Assembly (NCBI GenBank): GCA_030704615.1
Contig: CM060731.1
Location: 57,888,756 to 57,952,755, forward strand
Direction: 5' to 3'
Source of the DNA: Takakia lepidozioides
Lineage: Eukaryota > Streptophyta > Takakiopsida > Takakiales > Takakiaceae
Length of the DNA: 64,000 nt
Shown here: piece after piece, positions 1 to 12,978 of the stretch
How positions within the stretch are numbered: the first letter of the stretch is position 1
How the letters are laid out: each line of letters begins with the position of its first letter
Notes under the pieces: generated by a model
Database searches by the model: none
What the model saw: only the letters and a program-made list of their open reading frames with translations
Told to the model about the DNA's origin: nothing
Program-made: the position numbers and the translations under genes

Positions 1-254
1 TAATGGAACTGGCAACCTCCCCAAAGAAAGGAATCATCACTCTGGGAGCAGTGAGTCCACATGCATTTGTGTGTGCCAGCATGCCTCTGTCAGGCGTCAT
101 GACAGAATTTAGTTTTTGTAAACAGCATTGGGGGGGTTCTCTGTGCTGGCTAGTTTACTGAACTCTCCCCTCAAACACAGATATGAGGGTAGAAATTTCT
201 ATGCGGGTAGTTCTGTTTGGTCTCCTGATTGTTCTGAATCGGTCTGTTGTGCAG
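1..254. other. Intron or upstream part of the RBR ligase gene
   Basis: No coding stretch here can be tied to a known protein. The first recognisable exon of the RBR ligase starts at 255 after a TTGTGCAG acceptor, so this is most likely the preceding intron. Earlier exons, including the start codon and the first part of the RWD domain, must lie left of the window. Confidence 0.6.
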
Positions 255-3200
255 ATCAACATCCATGTAGATATTCCTGGGAGTTTGACAATCGCAGCAG
301 AAGCACCATGCTCTTCCTCTCAGCCCCTTGTTCCGGATGATTCTGAACGCAAAGTTGTGGATTGCTGTCCACAGCTTCACTCACAGGGCAATAGCAGTGT
401 AGCATCGACAAGTGGGAGCTTCCCACCTGGCAACCAGCATTCCTTTACTGTCCAATACCTGCCTCCACTTTGCTTGCTATGCGTGCTGCCCCCTTCTTAT
501 CCCTCCCACTCGCCTCCTCTCTTTACTCTCTCCTCTTTGTGGTTGAGCTCTTCAAAGCTCTCAAGCCTCTGCACCTACCTCGACAAACTGTGGGATGAAC
601 AGCTGGCACAGGTGGTGGTGTTTGCCTGGGCTGAGTGGCTTCATTTACAAGCTCTTTCTCATCTGAGCATAACTGAAGTACTGGATTTGGGGCCCTATTG
701 TAAGGTAGAGAAGGGACAAAGGGAAATAATTGAACAAGACTCCGATGCACGTGCTATATCTGCATCAATATCATTTGATGTGGATATCCCCCGATTGCTT
801 CGGTATAATGAGGAAAGGAGGAACAAGGAGTTTGGCAAATCTTTGTATTTGTGCAACATCTGCTTCACCGAGCAGCCTGGTACTCGTCACCTATTCGTCT
901 CAATGATTAAGCACTGAATATTGCAGGAGAAGCATATTGCAAGCAAATCAAATGTACTGTGCTTCTAATGGTGGCTGCTTAAACCCCGTGCTTAGTTTGG
1001 ATCTAGGAGGAATATGTGGAAGAGTATCTTTCTGATTGACTGCTATGTCTGGGGTACAATGCCACTGCTATGTCTGGGGTTGAAACATTATACCTGACTT
1101 CAAGTAGATCAAAAAGAATTTAGATATCCAATTTCATTTTGATTATTATATTCTCAACAATGCCTTCCCATGGTGGAGTGGTTGGACTCTAATGCCACCT
1201 GGTATGGCATTGTTTGAACATGTTCTTGTATCAGGGAAAGATTTTGCAAGATTGCCCTGTCAGCACAAGTTCTGCTGGATATGCATGCAGCAGTATTCAG
1301 ATTTGCATGTCAAAGAGGGCACCGTCATCAACCTTACCTGCCCTGATACTACCTGCCGGTCAGACCTCTTCACAAAGCTGTCTTTCCTTATTTGTGATTG
1401 ATATTTTTCCGTTGTCACTCATCTTATTGATGGTAATCAATGGGGGTCTGTTAGTGCCTATGGAACAGATGTTGTGTCTCCATCATGCTGGGGATCGCTC
1501 CAGACTTTTAGATGCAACATGAATTTGTTTATTATGATGGATGACTTAGTGATGTGAGTTAATGTTGTAAAGTCTTATATCCATTCTGTACTTTGCCATC
1601 AGTCAAGACATGAGAATCATTTTGATCAGTATAATGACTAAAACTGCAGGGAATCAATCCCCCCCACACTCCTCAAGCAGCTTCTTGATAAAGAGTCCTT
1701 TCAACGTTGGGAGGAACTGCTCTTGCAAAAGACATTGGATTCAATGGCGGATGTGGTGTACTGCCCACGCTGTGAAATGGTAGGCATTGAAGATGAGGAC
1801 CATCTTGTGCAGTGTAGCAAGTGCTTCTTCAGCTTCTGCAGTCTATGCATGGCCTCTTGGCATGTTGGCCAAACCTGTATGTCAGCTGAGGCCCGGCTCC
1901 GCATCCTTCAGGTTTGTACTGACCTTGCTAGTTGTTTGCTTGTTGACTTCGTTTGCTGTCATTCTAGATGCTGTAGCACATAGGTGCCTGCTAACTGTAT
2001 CTGCAATTCCTTTCCCTTGAACTCATGTGTCAAGTCACTAGGTTGGACAGTTTGCAAGTCACCATGTTAGGGACTCGGCTGGTTTGCATAGCCAAGCCCA
2101 CATGTGAAGCCTTGTTTTGGTCGTCTAAAGTGCATAACCCTTCCATTTCCATGGGCTGATACACGGGAGGGATATTTGTGGTGTTTGACAGTAACAGCTC
2201 ATCACTGCTGGCTTCCTGGGTTTGTCCTTAGGGCCTAGCTGGCTCCATCCTAGGTGGATCCGACGTGGTCTTTAGATGTACTCGCTACAAGCCTGCTACC
2301 TTCTTAATATTTATTGGCTACTCAGCAGTGCCAAAACCGGTTTGATCCTGTTGTACCTTCCCCAAATAACACACCTTACAATAACTTATGAAGAAAAAAT
2401 GGATGGGAAAGTGAACATAGAAGAGGAGCCGTGCGACTTGCCACTTGTTTAAAGATGAAAACGATTTGCAGGGGCGTCAAAAGGGGCGCCATGTAGGAGA
2501 TGAGCAACGGAGGAAGGAGCAGGAGTTGATAAATGAAGTTCTCAATATGAAGTACATAAGCCGTGAAGCCAAACAATGCCCCACTTGCAAAATGGCTGTC
2601 TCCAAGTCGGAGGGTTGCAACAAAATGACCTGTAGCAACTGTGGACATTACTTCTGCTTCCGTTGTGGCAACTCCATTAGTGGCTACGAGCATTTCAGGT
2701 GGTCAGTTGATCTATGGAGGCTGTAGGCTGAAGAGAAGGAGAGTTCTTGCTGTACCCCTGTTTCCAGTAGTCCTTCCCACTAAGTGCAGCGAAGATGGGA
2801 GAGGGAGGGAGGAAGAAGATTATTATTGAGGTGAAGTATGGCCAATTCAAAATGTTAAAGACTCCTGAAGTGGGACTTTCTACCAAATCATGCAAAACCT
2901 TGCAGATTTTTCCCAAGGCTCACTCTTTGAGGATGGGAGAGAGTTGGTAAAGAGCTTGAAAGTTTGAGGGTTTTACGTGTGCAGGGATGGTTCCTGTGTA
3001 CTGTTTGACCCAGAAGAAATAGAGCGCTTCAACCAGCAGCAGCAGCAAGCGGCCCAAGCCTTTGCTCACAGGGCCGTTGAGGGTGGTCCGCTAGGACATC
3101 CTCTGGGCTTGAACTTGCGGCCTTGCCCCAACTGTCGGCAGCCCAATTTGAAGGTGCGTACAATTGCCACCTATTTACAGCGTCAAATTTTGATTGTAGT

Positions 3201-3919
3201 CGATCACCTTCAACTTATCCCACTGAATAACCAGCCAAACGTGTTCTGCAATTCTGAAAGAAATAGACATGTTTGATGCTTCTTGTTTCGGTCATTGGAC
3301 TCCAATGGTCATAGGGCTGCATTTTGGAATCATCCATTGACTAGAGAGTTTGGCCATACCAGTGGGTAACCTTCTAATCAGCCGACAACCTAGTGCGAAC
3401 ATTCTGTGGCAATTAACACACGGCACCCTCATGCCCAGGATGATAGAGGGTTATTATGGTCGAGCATCAGTTGCAGATTACCGGCATATACACTGGATTG
3501 GTATTTGCACTTCTGAAGGACTGTATGCATGGTTGTGGAATGATTGTGTGTTATCTCTTTTTTCTGCCTTGACACATGAAAGTTGTGTCAAGCTATGGAG
3601 CTTGGATCTGGAATGTTTATGATTAATTGGGGAACTCTTTTGTTCAAGTAATCATCCTATTACTGTTAATGAAGTGCTCAAGCCTGGTGTATCTTATCCT
3701 ACATGTCTAGCATTGCTTCAAGTTTGTTGTTTGTATGAGCTGGACAAATGTATGCATCCGTCTGACACTGTTGAATTGGATCCTGTGCAGGAGGGCAACA
3801 ACAACCATATTTTCTGTTGGGCTTGTCAGAACCATTATTGCGCACTTTGCATGAGCATGGTGCGCCGAAGCTCTGAGCACTATGGCCCCAATAAATGCCG
3901 CCAACATACAGCTGATTGA
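255..3919 (+). CDS. RNF14-like RBR E3 ubiquitin-protein ligase, 5' partial
   Basis: RING-between-RING E3 ligase: E2-bound ubiquitin passes to a RING2 cysteine and then to a substrate. Exons inferred from splice sites with matching phases: 255-879, 1235-1358, 1650-1911, 2472-2698, 2985-3153, 3791-3919. Exon 255-879 holds the end of an RWD domain ([20 protein letters not shown]) and the first RING1 pair (CNICF). Exon 1235-1358 completes RING1 ([13 protein letters not shown]). Exon 1650-1911 holds the in-between RING ([10 protein letters not shown]). Exon 2472-2698 holds RING2 with SEGCNKMTC, whose first Cys is the expected catalytic residue. The last two exons give the plant-type tail ([38 protein letters not shown]) and a TGA stop. 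The exon joins show no frameshift or stop, so the gene looks functional. The order RWD, RING1, IBR, RING2 is that of RNF14; substrates are unknown. Confidence 0.9.
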
Positions 3920-4979
3920 CCTTTCTGGTCACTGTTGTGACGAATGTCAGGTGCTTATGTGGCCCAAATAATGAAACTCTTGTAACATGGGGCTTCATTC
4001 TGAGGCCATCACAATGCACACTCTGGCGGCTCTCGTCAGATGGCACCCTTAATTCTGGGGATGATTTAGCCTTAAAATTGTTCCTCTGTGCCAGTCAGAA
4101 GTAAAGCCTTCTGATACACTGCAGGGTTCACAGATTGCTTCCATGCGGATGCCATACATTCTTTCTAAAGTCCAAGATAGGAACTTTTACTTTGTTCTGA
4201 GCTCAATTATTTGAGCTTGGGAATAAGACAGTCAAGAGGTCTGGCTGCGTGGCTGTGGCTCTCGTACAGACCCGAAAATGGAGTTACCATGTCTTTGAGC
4301 ATATGCTTACTGGAGCATGGGGACGAATTTATACAAGTTGACCCCTGGACAAGAATTTCAGATTCATGTAAAATACCGCATATTGTGCTTAGAGCTTGAG
4401 ACGAGTTTCCGCTCTTGTTCCGTTGTCAGAATTGTGATTTCAGAAGATGGGAGTTTTCTGCGCTTTACTGATTGTGGGCTCTGTTGCGGTTCGTTTAATG
4501 TGTGAGCAACAGCTGCAGGGCATGTTGCTTGAAATTCTAAATCTTTGAATGACAGATACAACAGTGGGTTTCAAACATGTCTTTGGCATGAAGATAATTG
4601 GTGATCTTCTAATAGCCAATCGGAAGAGATAACTGTTCATCCATCTTTGAAACCCCCATTACACATTTTGAGAAATCATTGGTTATCTCCTCACCATTTC
4701 ACCTCTTTCATTCCCTATTGTAGAAACCAGAAAGCATCAATCACCTGTTATCATTCTCAAAAACTTGCTTGGGGAGTAGGTGTGTACTCTTCAATCCAAA
4801 AAGCATCAAGTTCAATATTAGATCGGGTAGAAAAATACTCGCCCGCATGAGTTGGTGATCACCAGTGCAAGCCAGATGTGGAACTTAGATGGGAGAAATC
4901 AGAAATGGCAGTATGGAGTAAGTATGTAGGTTTATTACTTGTATGTAGTAGGTGGGGTGCATAATTTAAAGTCCGAATT
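3920..4979. other. Intergenic, presumed 3' UTR of the RBR gene
   Basis: Non-coding sequence between the RBR stop codon and the retrotransposon remnant to the right. Short open frames on both strands resemble no family I know. The first few hundred bases are probably 3' UTR; no repeat or RNA gene was recognised. Confidence 0.5.
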
Positions 4980-5640
4980 TTAATTTTGTTTTTCTCTCAA
5001 TAATGGTTGTTTTTTTGTAGTTGTTTTTAACTTAGTTGTTCTATTATAATTTGACCAAACAAACTCCATCGTAGCAAGATGAGTAACAAGGTTTTCTACA
5101 GCAGGGCTTCCAACAGTTTTCATGTGGAAATGGTTTGCTTGAGGATGATGACCATAATTGGAACAAAATGGAGTTTGTTTGGTCGAAGAATATATAGTGT
5201 TGTTGTAAGCAAACTCAGCTAATGGCAGAAGGTCCGACCAATTATCTTGGTGATAATTTATCGTACAACGAAGATACTGCTCCAAAATCTGGTTTACGCG
5301 TTCGTTTTTACCATCAGTGATTAGTTGTAGAGAGGTTGATCTTAGTATCCAATATATGAAATAATCCCCTCCAGAAATTTGATATGAACTGTGGCCTTCG
5401 ATAAGATACGATGTCATTCGGGAGTCCATGAATGCGGTAGATATTGTTGAGGAAGAGTTTTGCAGTTTTCTCGCCTGTAACCGTCTTATTACATAGAATG
5501 AAATGTGTCATCTTCGTAAAACGATCCACAATAACAAGGATTGAATCGGTGGTCTTGGAAATTGGAAGATCCGTAATAAAGTCCATAGACACGGACGACC
5601 ATGGACCCTCGGGAAGCACTGAAGAGCAACTAATTTGTTA
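4980..5640 (-). pseudogene. Ty3/gypsy integrase fragment (second copy)
   Basis: Minus-strand fragment of a Ty3/gypsy integrase core closely related to the element at its right. The first open stretch (5619-5314) has GPWSSVSMDFITDLP and [14 protein letters not shown], the region of the first catalytic Asp. The second (5429-4980) has [20 protein letters not shown] and [11 protein letters not shown], then [19 protein letters not shown]. The frame changes between them. The fragment starts at GPWSS, just where the neighbouring element loses its own core. No LTR borders its left side, so it is a truncated or rearranged piece and not an intact insertion. Confidence 0.8.
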
Positions 5641-5664
5641 AAATACTACGAAGTCAACTGAATA

Positions 5665-6041
5665 TGTCAAGGATGAGAACATGCCTGAACACAAACAAAA
5701 TATCAGACTAGAGGTACAAGACTAGACAAGAAGTCAATATCGGCGTGGCCAAATGCATGATGGGTAAACAGGAATCAATATGATCTTTATAACAATGGAC
5801 AAGAATACAAGATACTGGAACTCGACTTGAATACTGGATTGCTGGAAACTGGACTAGAGTGTCAGATACTGGAAACTAGAATACTGGAAGCTAAACTGGA
5901 GTACTAGGATTGGAAACAAGAGTAGTTTGAAGAGTGTCAAGTCTCGCCTCCTATATATAAATCACGATAATTTTTTGTAACTTGGTAACTTTTGGTATTT
6001 ACTCTTGATAAGTTCCTTTGGGCTATGTTTGTGACATTACA
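5665..6041 (-). repeat. 3' LTR of the Ty3/gypsy element
   Basis: On the plus strand it starts TGTCAAGGA and ends ATTACA, so the minus strand reads TG...CA. It matches the start of the 9741-10331 LTR (shared GAACACAAACAA, ATCAGACTAGAGGTACAAGA, GATCTTTATAACAATGGACA). On the right it abuts TCCTCCTCT, which on the minus strand is a short AGAGGAGGA polypurine tract, the expected start site of plus-strand DNA synthesis. Confidence 0.8.
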
Positions 6042-6049
6042 TCCTCCTC

Positions 6050-6706
6050 TAGCGCCGAGTTCCTCAAGGAGCGGTAAAATCTTGGACTTGCTTAGAGTTG
6101 GAGAAAATCCAAAATCCGGCGAATGATACTTGCCAAGTATTCGGCTTTTCGTTCTTGACTCAAATAATTTATAGGCCCCTGCAACCATCAATAGTGTCAA
6201 CACCTTGAACTTAGGACCACGCAGTGATTTGAACATTCTGATTTTCGAAGCTGCCTCAAACATAATTTCGAGCTCCTTGTGAATTGTAGCAAGGTTTTCT
6301 GCAGCAGGGCTTCCGACAGTCTTCATGTGGAAAGGGTTTGCTCGAGGATGATGACCATAATTAGAAAAAAATGGAGTCTGCTTTGATTTGTACCTATGTT
6401 TATTTGCACAGGCCCAACACAGGGTCCTCATGCCTGCACATGGTTTTTTTGTTTTTCTCAGGGAGAATCATAATAGACAGTGTTCATCAATTTTAGTTAC
6501 TCAGTAATATCTAGCTTGGACTTGAAATAAGGTCTTATGATAGACAAGGACGACCATGGACCCTTGGGAATGGGTAATGGTTGAAGAAGGCTGTAAGGTC
6601 GATGTCGTGGTCCCTTCGCCCTAACACACGTGTCACAAGATTTTATAAATTCTTTCACGAGTTTCCACATCTGTAGCCACCAATAGTCCCTGGATATCAA
6701 TTCCAT
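6050..6706 (-). pseudogene. Integrase remnant of the Ty3/gypsy element
   Basis: Minus-strand pieces of integrase. 6706-6497 holds the end of the zinc-binding part (YWWLQMWKLVKEFIKSCDTC) and runs to GPWSSLS, where homology stops. 6431-6050 resumes with KQTPFFSNYGHHP and continues to the C-terminal tail ending LEELGARGGCNVTNIA, a tail typical of these polyproteins. The catalytic core between them is deleted, so no active integrase can be made. Confidence 0.75.
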
Positions 6707-7079
6707 TATTTTGTTGAAGCCGAAATGTCCTGCAGTCAGAAGATCATGACATGTTTGAAGAATTCGAGGTTGTATAGGTCCTGGAGGTACATAGAGAAGT
6801 CCCTTGAAATAAAGAAAGTCATATTTGAATTCGAAGTCGTTTGTAACATGTGGGTTGTCTCGAGGTCAATTTAGTTGTCTTCGTAGTGTCGTAGCAAATT
6901 GGTCGCTCTTCAGTGCTTCCTGAATCTTCTTTATGATCTCTACATTGTCATAGGTGGACATAGATAGTATATTCAATTGGAGATTTGTTGGTTTCAAGAT
7001 GATGGATTTCTATTGGTCGAAAGCTGCCTCCCATTTTTTCGGCGCATCGAAATGGATGACGTTACTCCTCAAAAACATC

Positions 7080-8077
7080 GATAATCGCTAGAAATTCATT
7101 GTCATGGATTTTATAATTGAACTCTGCAGCGGAAAATTTGCGAGAACGAAAACCAACAGGTTGAAGTCGACCATCCGTACCGTATTGAGAGAGTATAGCG
7201 CCAAGTGCAAAGTCCGATGCATCTGCTTCAAAAAAGAATGGTTTAGATGGGTCTGCATGTACCAGTATTGGAGCCGTTGTAAATGTCTGCTTCAGCCTTT
7301 CAAATGTCTGGTCAGCCTTCTCGTCCTATACAAATTTGTCCTTCCGTGTGAGTTATGTCAATGGTACATCAATTTTGGAGTAGTCCTTGATGAAGATTCT
7401 ATAGAAATTTGCAAATCCCAGATAACATTGTACATCTCGGACCGAAGTTGGTTTAATCCACTCGATGATGGTTTACTTCTGATCCATAAAGACGGCTTTG
7501 TCGGAAATAACGTAGCCCAGAAATTCGACCTCAGATTGATGAAAAATATATTTTTTCAATTTGGCATATAGTCCTCTTTCTCTTAACTTATCAAGGACAA
7601 GGCGTACACGGCGGCCATGTTCTTCTTCATTCTGTGAAAATATCAAGTGTCGTCCAAATAGATGACTACAAAGTCATCTAAAAATTCTGGAAAGATGTCA
7701 TTCATCATATGTTGAAAATTTGCTGGAGCATTTGTAAGACAGAGTGGCATAACACTGTATTCAAAATGTCCATACCTTGTTCGAAAAGTTGTTTTCCATT
7801 CGTCTCTTTCTTTTATCCGTACAAGGTTATAAGCTCTTCTCAAGTCAATTTTGGTGAAAATCTTCGCTCGTCCCAGCTGTTCGAGAAGCCCATAAATCAG
7901 CGGCAACGGATAACGATTATTAATTGTGACTTTATTGAGACCGTGATAGTCTACACACATGCGTAATGATCCGTCTTTCTTTTTCATAAACAAGATAGGG
8001 GCCCTCGCAGGTGATTTTGAATGTCGAATGAAGTGCTTCAACAAATTTTCATCAATGTATTCACGTAATGCAGCCAA
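7080..8077 (-). pseudogene. Reverse transcriptase and RNase H remnant
   Basis: 8077-7643 is an open stretch of Ty3/gypsy reverse transcriptase with [31 protein letters not shown] and FVVIYLDD (the catalytic Y-x-D-D box), stopping right after it. About 7260-7080, on the minus strand, reads as RNase H (EADASDFALGAILSQYGTDG, then VGFRSRKFSAAEFNYKIHD). The connection between them is broken by stops and frameshifts. Together they made and matured the cDNA of the element; this copy is inactive. Confidence 0.85.
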
Positions 8078-8163
8078 TTCCGTCTAGAATAAGTTATAGA
8101 TTGGGCCGAATGGTGATTGGGCTCTTTCTTGTAACTCAATTGCATAGTCATAAGGTCGATGTT

Positions 8164-8800
8164 CTAGCAATATGTATGCATTTTTTTCCTCGAAGACATC
8201 CTTGAAATCTTGATATTGAGTGGGTAATGTTGAAGTAGCTCCAAGGAATATGGGTTAAATACCTTTGATATTTCTACATTTTTGTCTAGCAGAAATTTTT
8301 TGCGATCGCCAGTCGATGTCAGGATTGTGAAATACGAACCAGGAAAGTCCAAGCATCACATGATTCGTTGGAGACTGGATGACGTTGAAAACAATATGTG
8401 ATGCTTGATCTTTAAGTTTCATTTCAAGTGGTTGAGTTTCATGGTCAACATCTCCTAATGATAACAGTCGTTCATCGATTACTTCAACGGGGGCCGATAG
8501 TTTCTTCTTTAAGAGCGTTAAATTGTGTTGTTTCGCAAAAATTTTGTCAATAAAACATGCTGAAGCCCCTCAGTCCAAAAGTGCTTCTACAGAGATATAT
8601 CGATTTTGCACTCTGATTTTTACCGAAACCGTGAAGCAAGGTGCAGGGTCTGGAGGTAGAAAGAGACTTTTTTTTTGTGAGGAATTTGTGGTGTCCAGCC
8701 GCATGGTTCCTACTGTGACTAGACATCTTCATTTTCCGACCTCCGTATCGAACACTTGAGTTGCGAATATTCTCTTGTTGGGGAAGTTAAATGTTATATA
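8164..8800 (-). pseudogene. Aspartic protease remnant
   Basis: Minus-strand translation around 8590-8300 gives a retropepsin-like region. VEALLD is followed by a TGA stop where the Ser of the D-S-G active site is expected, then GASACFIDKIFAKQ and, further on, PTNHVMLGLSWF. The order between gag and reverse transcriptase is as expected. The stop inside the catalytic triad shows it is dead. Confidence 0.6.
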
Positions 8801-8903
8801 ATCTTCTTCTCCGCAATAGAGGCATAATCCATTCGAGCGTCATCTTTGTTTTTCTTGTGGCGTCAATGGCTTGAATCGGACAGCATCAATCTGCATAGGA
8901 TCA

Positions 8904-9573
8904 CTACCGGATGTCTGATGGATTGTTGTGTTTGGTCCGTAGTACGGCATGATGCGTCGTCGACCATCCAGATCGCTTTTTTTGTCGTCTTTTGAACAAC
9001 CGATTATCGCATACAATGACTTGGGTGATGAATTCGCTCAGTGTACTCACGTTTGTCATTATCATCAACAATTTTTTTACATCATCTTTTAGCCCACATC
9101 GAAACTGACTAATGAGACTCTTCTCATTCCAGTCGAGGCCACACGCAAGTTGTCGAAATTTGGCAGCATAAACGGAAGCAGGACGTGCTCCTTGTCTCTC
9201 CAACTCTCTATCTCTCTCTATCATTCTCTCCAAACATTGCAGTGAACTCGGACATGAACGCTTCAAAATTATATATTAAATGCGAAAAAAAATTTAATAG
9301 CAGTGCAAACCAAGATAGGACAGTGCCTGATAGAAGGGTGCCCACGAATCCCACTTGAATACCTTCATCGGGGTATCGTTGTGGATATACTTGTACAAAC
9401 AGTCGTACTTGTTGAACAAAACCGCGAAATCTTGATCTCGTCCCATCAAATTTCTCAAGCATGCTGATCTTTGGTTCTTTCGTAATCTGTTGAAGATGAA
9501 CCGTTGCAGTAGGGACTCGTATGGTTGAAGATCCATTGTTCGACTCCTTTAACTCTGAAATTTGTTGTTGCAA
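8904..9573 (-). pseudogene. gag remnant
   Basis: Two overlapping minus-strand open frames, 9573-9208 and 9266-8904, together look like a Ty3/gypsy capsid. The first has MLEKFDGTRSRFRGFVQQVR and EGIQVGFVGTLLSGTVLSWF. The second has ARPASVYAAKFRQLACGLDW and SQFRCGLKDDVKKLL. They are joined by a frameshift near 9230. A zinc-knuckle-like trace may lie near 8830 but was not resolved. Capsid and RNA-packaging role by family; now inactive. Confidence 0.7.
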
Positions 9574-9740
9574 ATTGTGGAGAGCGTTGCCAAGATCTTG
9601 AAACTGATCAGCTTGTAATTGGGTGGGAGAGGTACGAAGTTCTTGTATCTGGAGCTGAAGACTCTACAATATGGCGACCATTTCCGCAAATGTACCTTCC
9701 ATCTTAACTAACTAAGAAGCAAACTTTAGTCTCGTCAAAT

Positions 9741-10331
9741 TGTCAAGGACGAAAACATGCTTGAACACAAACAAGATATCAGACTAGAGGTACAAGACTA
9801 GAAAAAAAATCAAGGTCGGCATGGCCGAATGCATGATAGGTAAACAAGAATCAAAGATGATCTTTATAACAATGGACAAGAGTACAAGATATTGGAACTC
9901 GACTTGAATACTGGAATGCTGGAAACTGGACTAGAGTGTCAGATACTGGAAACTGGGCTAGAGTACTAGAAGCTGAACTGAAGTACTGGGACTGGAAACA
10001 AGAGTAGTTTGAACTTGTGTTGGCGAGACTGAAGAGTGTCCAGCCTCGCCTCCTATCTATACTTGTTACTAGGAAGTTCTCTAAAGAAGCTTCCCCAATG
10101 GAGGTTTATTGATGAAGAAGTTTCCTTAAACAAAAGAGGTATCTTGACATAAAAGTTTCTTCAAAAGGAAGCTTCCTGAGCAGTTTCATAAGTTACTCTC
10201 GATAACTTGGTAAACTCCCGGTAACTTGATAATTAGAAAATAAATCACTCCTAAATTATGGTCTCTCGACCTGCCCGTGGCTACTACCTTCCGATGGTAG
10301 TCTTTCGGTTGGAAGGGAACCCTTTATAACA
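9741..10331 (-). repeat. 5' LTR of the Ty3/gypsy element
   Basis: Starts TGTCAAGGAC and ends TTATAACA on the plus strand, giving TG...CA ends on the minus strand. About the first 320 bases align with the other LTR at 5665. The right part is longer here by some 200 bases, so the left LTR has a deletion or this one an insertion. No primer-binding site complementary to a tRNA was recognised beside it. Confidence 0.7.
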
Positions 10332-12978
10332 TCCAAGAGAGAGGTTGGGTAACGCATCCTCATGTGTGCACAAAGGGCATATTCCCTAAGTTTCTGCGAT
10401 ACCCGCAGAATCTTCCACAACGAAACGAAATTGATAAAACTAACAATTCTGCGAAACTAACACATAAAGAACAAGTAGCCCTATACCTGATGAATATTTT
10501 ACCCTGTAGGCATTGTTTTTTCTCACGTTGTGCTCATATGATACCAGCTCTTTTTCATAACATGCGCGAAAGTGAGCGGTGAGGCTTCACCTCAAATTTA
10601 AGGTCCTCGCCCATGTATAACTTCGCATGGCGAAACTCTGTACCAACCAGCCTGAGAAGAAATCACACTGCAGCTAAAAGTATGAATAGGTCACTTTTAA
10701 AGTCCCCACCCATGTACATTTTCGCAAAGCGAAACTCTGTCCTTTAACAACTACAATTACATATTGAAAGATACATTTGCAGTGCGAAACTCTCATCCCT
10801 GAAGAGAGGTTGGGTAGCGTGCAGTAAGATGCTCGCAAACATAAGAATATGAAGAATGTCTAAAACAATTGATTTAGTCTTGTGTATGTTTGCGAACGTA
10901 GATCAAGTTGGGAAAGCTTGCTAACCTGTACCTAGACCTAAACCCTACACAACAGCAAATTTTGGATGTGGGATTGTTGGGTGATGGGATTTCATATATA
11001 AAGTTTCGACTCGAGCTATACCACTGAGGGTTTCTCAATGCGAAACCCACCGTTGCTTAGGTTTGTGCCAATATTACCAAATACTTCTCAATGCGAAACT
11101 CGCCGCCACTGCTATAGGTTTAGGGTTTCTGGCTACACTACTGAAGGTTTCGCCTCGCTGAATTAGAGTAGATGTACCGTATAAATGCACCCGTCCTCTA
11201 TACCCGCTTTACAATTTTATTTCATTTTGAAAACATATAACTCCTATGACCGAGGTTTAAAAACATAAAACTCCCATGATGGTGGATTGTGCTCACGCAA
11301 GTGTGATACCAACATACCAACCCCCCCAACACATGGTTTCAGCCAGCGTTGGATTAGTATTTTGAACATATCACTGTGGAATGGCCTTCATCTGATTGCA
11401 ATACCCGTGAAGCACTGGTATTGGGAAAAATCTGATATTTGAATACCATGGTGGTATCAATAATACAATATTGGTATGGTATTTTACTGGTACTAATAAC
11501 AAGACTTTTGAAAACCCGATACCATCAATCAATCCGGGGCATTATCAATGCTGATCTTGTATTGAAAAAATTAACTATGTATATTCATATTGTGATATTT
11601 TAGTCAAAGGGGCGGTGTTTCATCCATTTTGATGAAGGGCTAACCAAGCAGTTCATATTTCTCACATCTGTACATAATTGGTTGGGTAGGGTATCTATCA
11701 TGATAAAATGTAATTTTTATTATATGAATGGTGAGTGAGGGGTGTGGACCTGTTGATATTGTTGACGAAAGAGGTATTCCATGGGTAAGTAAAATATCAG
11801 GGCATAACCTTGCTAGACAACGGTAGGGGATATAGAGACAAGTGCAAGATAGCTTTGCACGTAAATGTTTTTGCGACCTAGGAGTCAATCATACGTTCTC
11901 AAGTTAGTGCCAATAGAGTAAGTGCCATAACTTGCATGTGTTATAAGCCCTCACGTGCGCAAGCATGAAGAAAGAGCGACGTCACGAAAGGGCATGGAGT
12001 CATGCGACGAGGTGAGTTAGGCTCAAGAACGGTCCACTTGTAAATGCTTCGCTATCTAACAAAGAGTCAGTGGCCGATGGGAGATATCTCCCCCTAACTA
12101 CCTTGTGACAAGTGCAGAGTCCAACTTCTACACTCAAGACAAAAAGCGTTTGTCCTAAAACTAGTCCTACAAATAATATTTATCCTTCGTCGATTACATT
12201 AAAAAAAATTTACAAAGTGTAAGGGAGCAAGATTTTAATAACAATTAGGGCAGTTTAAATATAAAGAGGTGACAATTATCTTCCACTTAGTTTACAAGGA
12301 CGAATATGATGTTTTTAACATTCAGGATTGTGTCTAAGGATGAGATAAGATGCCATATAATCGAATTCACACACATGGAGTGACATGGAAGGGAGCGTCA
12401 CCCCAATCTGTGAATCTGTGTATACCGTAAGCTTCGTGTCATGAAATTTGAGTAAGTATCGAAAGTACAAAAAAGACCACACCAAACAATAGAATGACAA
12501 TCGGACACGAGCCGCGTGTATGGCAATCCAACAATAATCAAATGTAGTATCTAGGGTTCTGGTACCTAGTAGCTACCATCACTAATTGCTTCACAACAAC
12601 CATCAGCAACCTGACAAAAGACATGGAGAAGCCGATGGAAAGCCGAGGGAGAATACTGTCAGATTGCACAGGTGCATTAAGTCCCTACATTACTGCTATT
12701 GTTTTCCAATGGGCACCAAGGATCAGCTATGCCGTCGTGACTTATTTTCTACAATCTTCCTAACTATGAGTTGGGCTTGCTCCTTTTGACGGCCCTTTCT
12801 ATGGAATGTGTCCACTCCTTAGTATTTCATCAAGAGCACCTTCAATCGAACAATCTTCTTTTAGATGCACGAACATGTCGTTTGGGCTCCAGTTCTCGAT
12901 TGTTTAAAGAAAATCTACAAACTGTGCTCCTAACAAAAATGCAAGAGCAACCTTGAAGAGCTACTGGGGAAGACTGCA
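10332..12978. other. Intergenic region with diverged short repeats
   Basis: No gene recognised. It contains several scattered copies of a short motif around GCGAAACTC or TGCGAAAC (near 10630, 10730, 10775, 11035, 11090) and two copies of a block beginning GAGAGGTTGGGTA (10343, 10803). A related block lies at 51875. Part of 11400-11560 is rich in GGTAT/ATACC. These look like old unclassified repeats. Confidence 0.4.

Larger units (their letters stand above)
5665..10331 (-). mobile_element. Decayed Ty3/gypsy LTR retrotransposon
   Basis: In minus-strand order: LTR 10331-9741, gag, protease, reverse transcriptase, RNase H, integrase, polypurine tract, LTR 6041-5665. This order (integrase after RNase H) is that of Ty3/gypsy. 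Nearly every domain has stops or frameshifts, and the integrase core is missing between GPWSS (about 6555) and KQTPFF (about 6385). The two LTRs share a long homologous stretch but differ in length. The bases flanking them do not form an obvious 5-bp duplication (left ..GAATA, right TCCAA..), so the element has been rearranged since it inserted. Confidence 0.85.
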
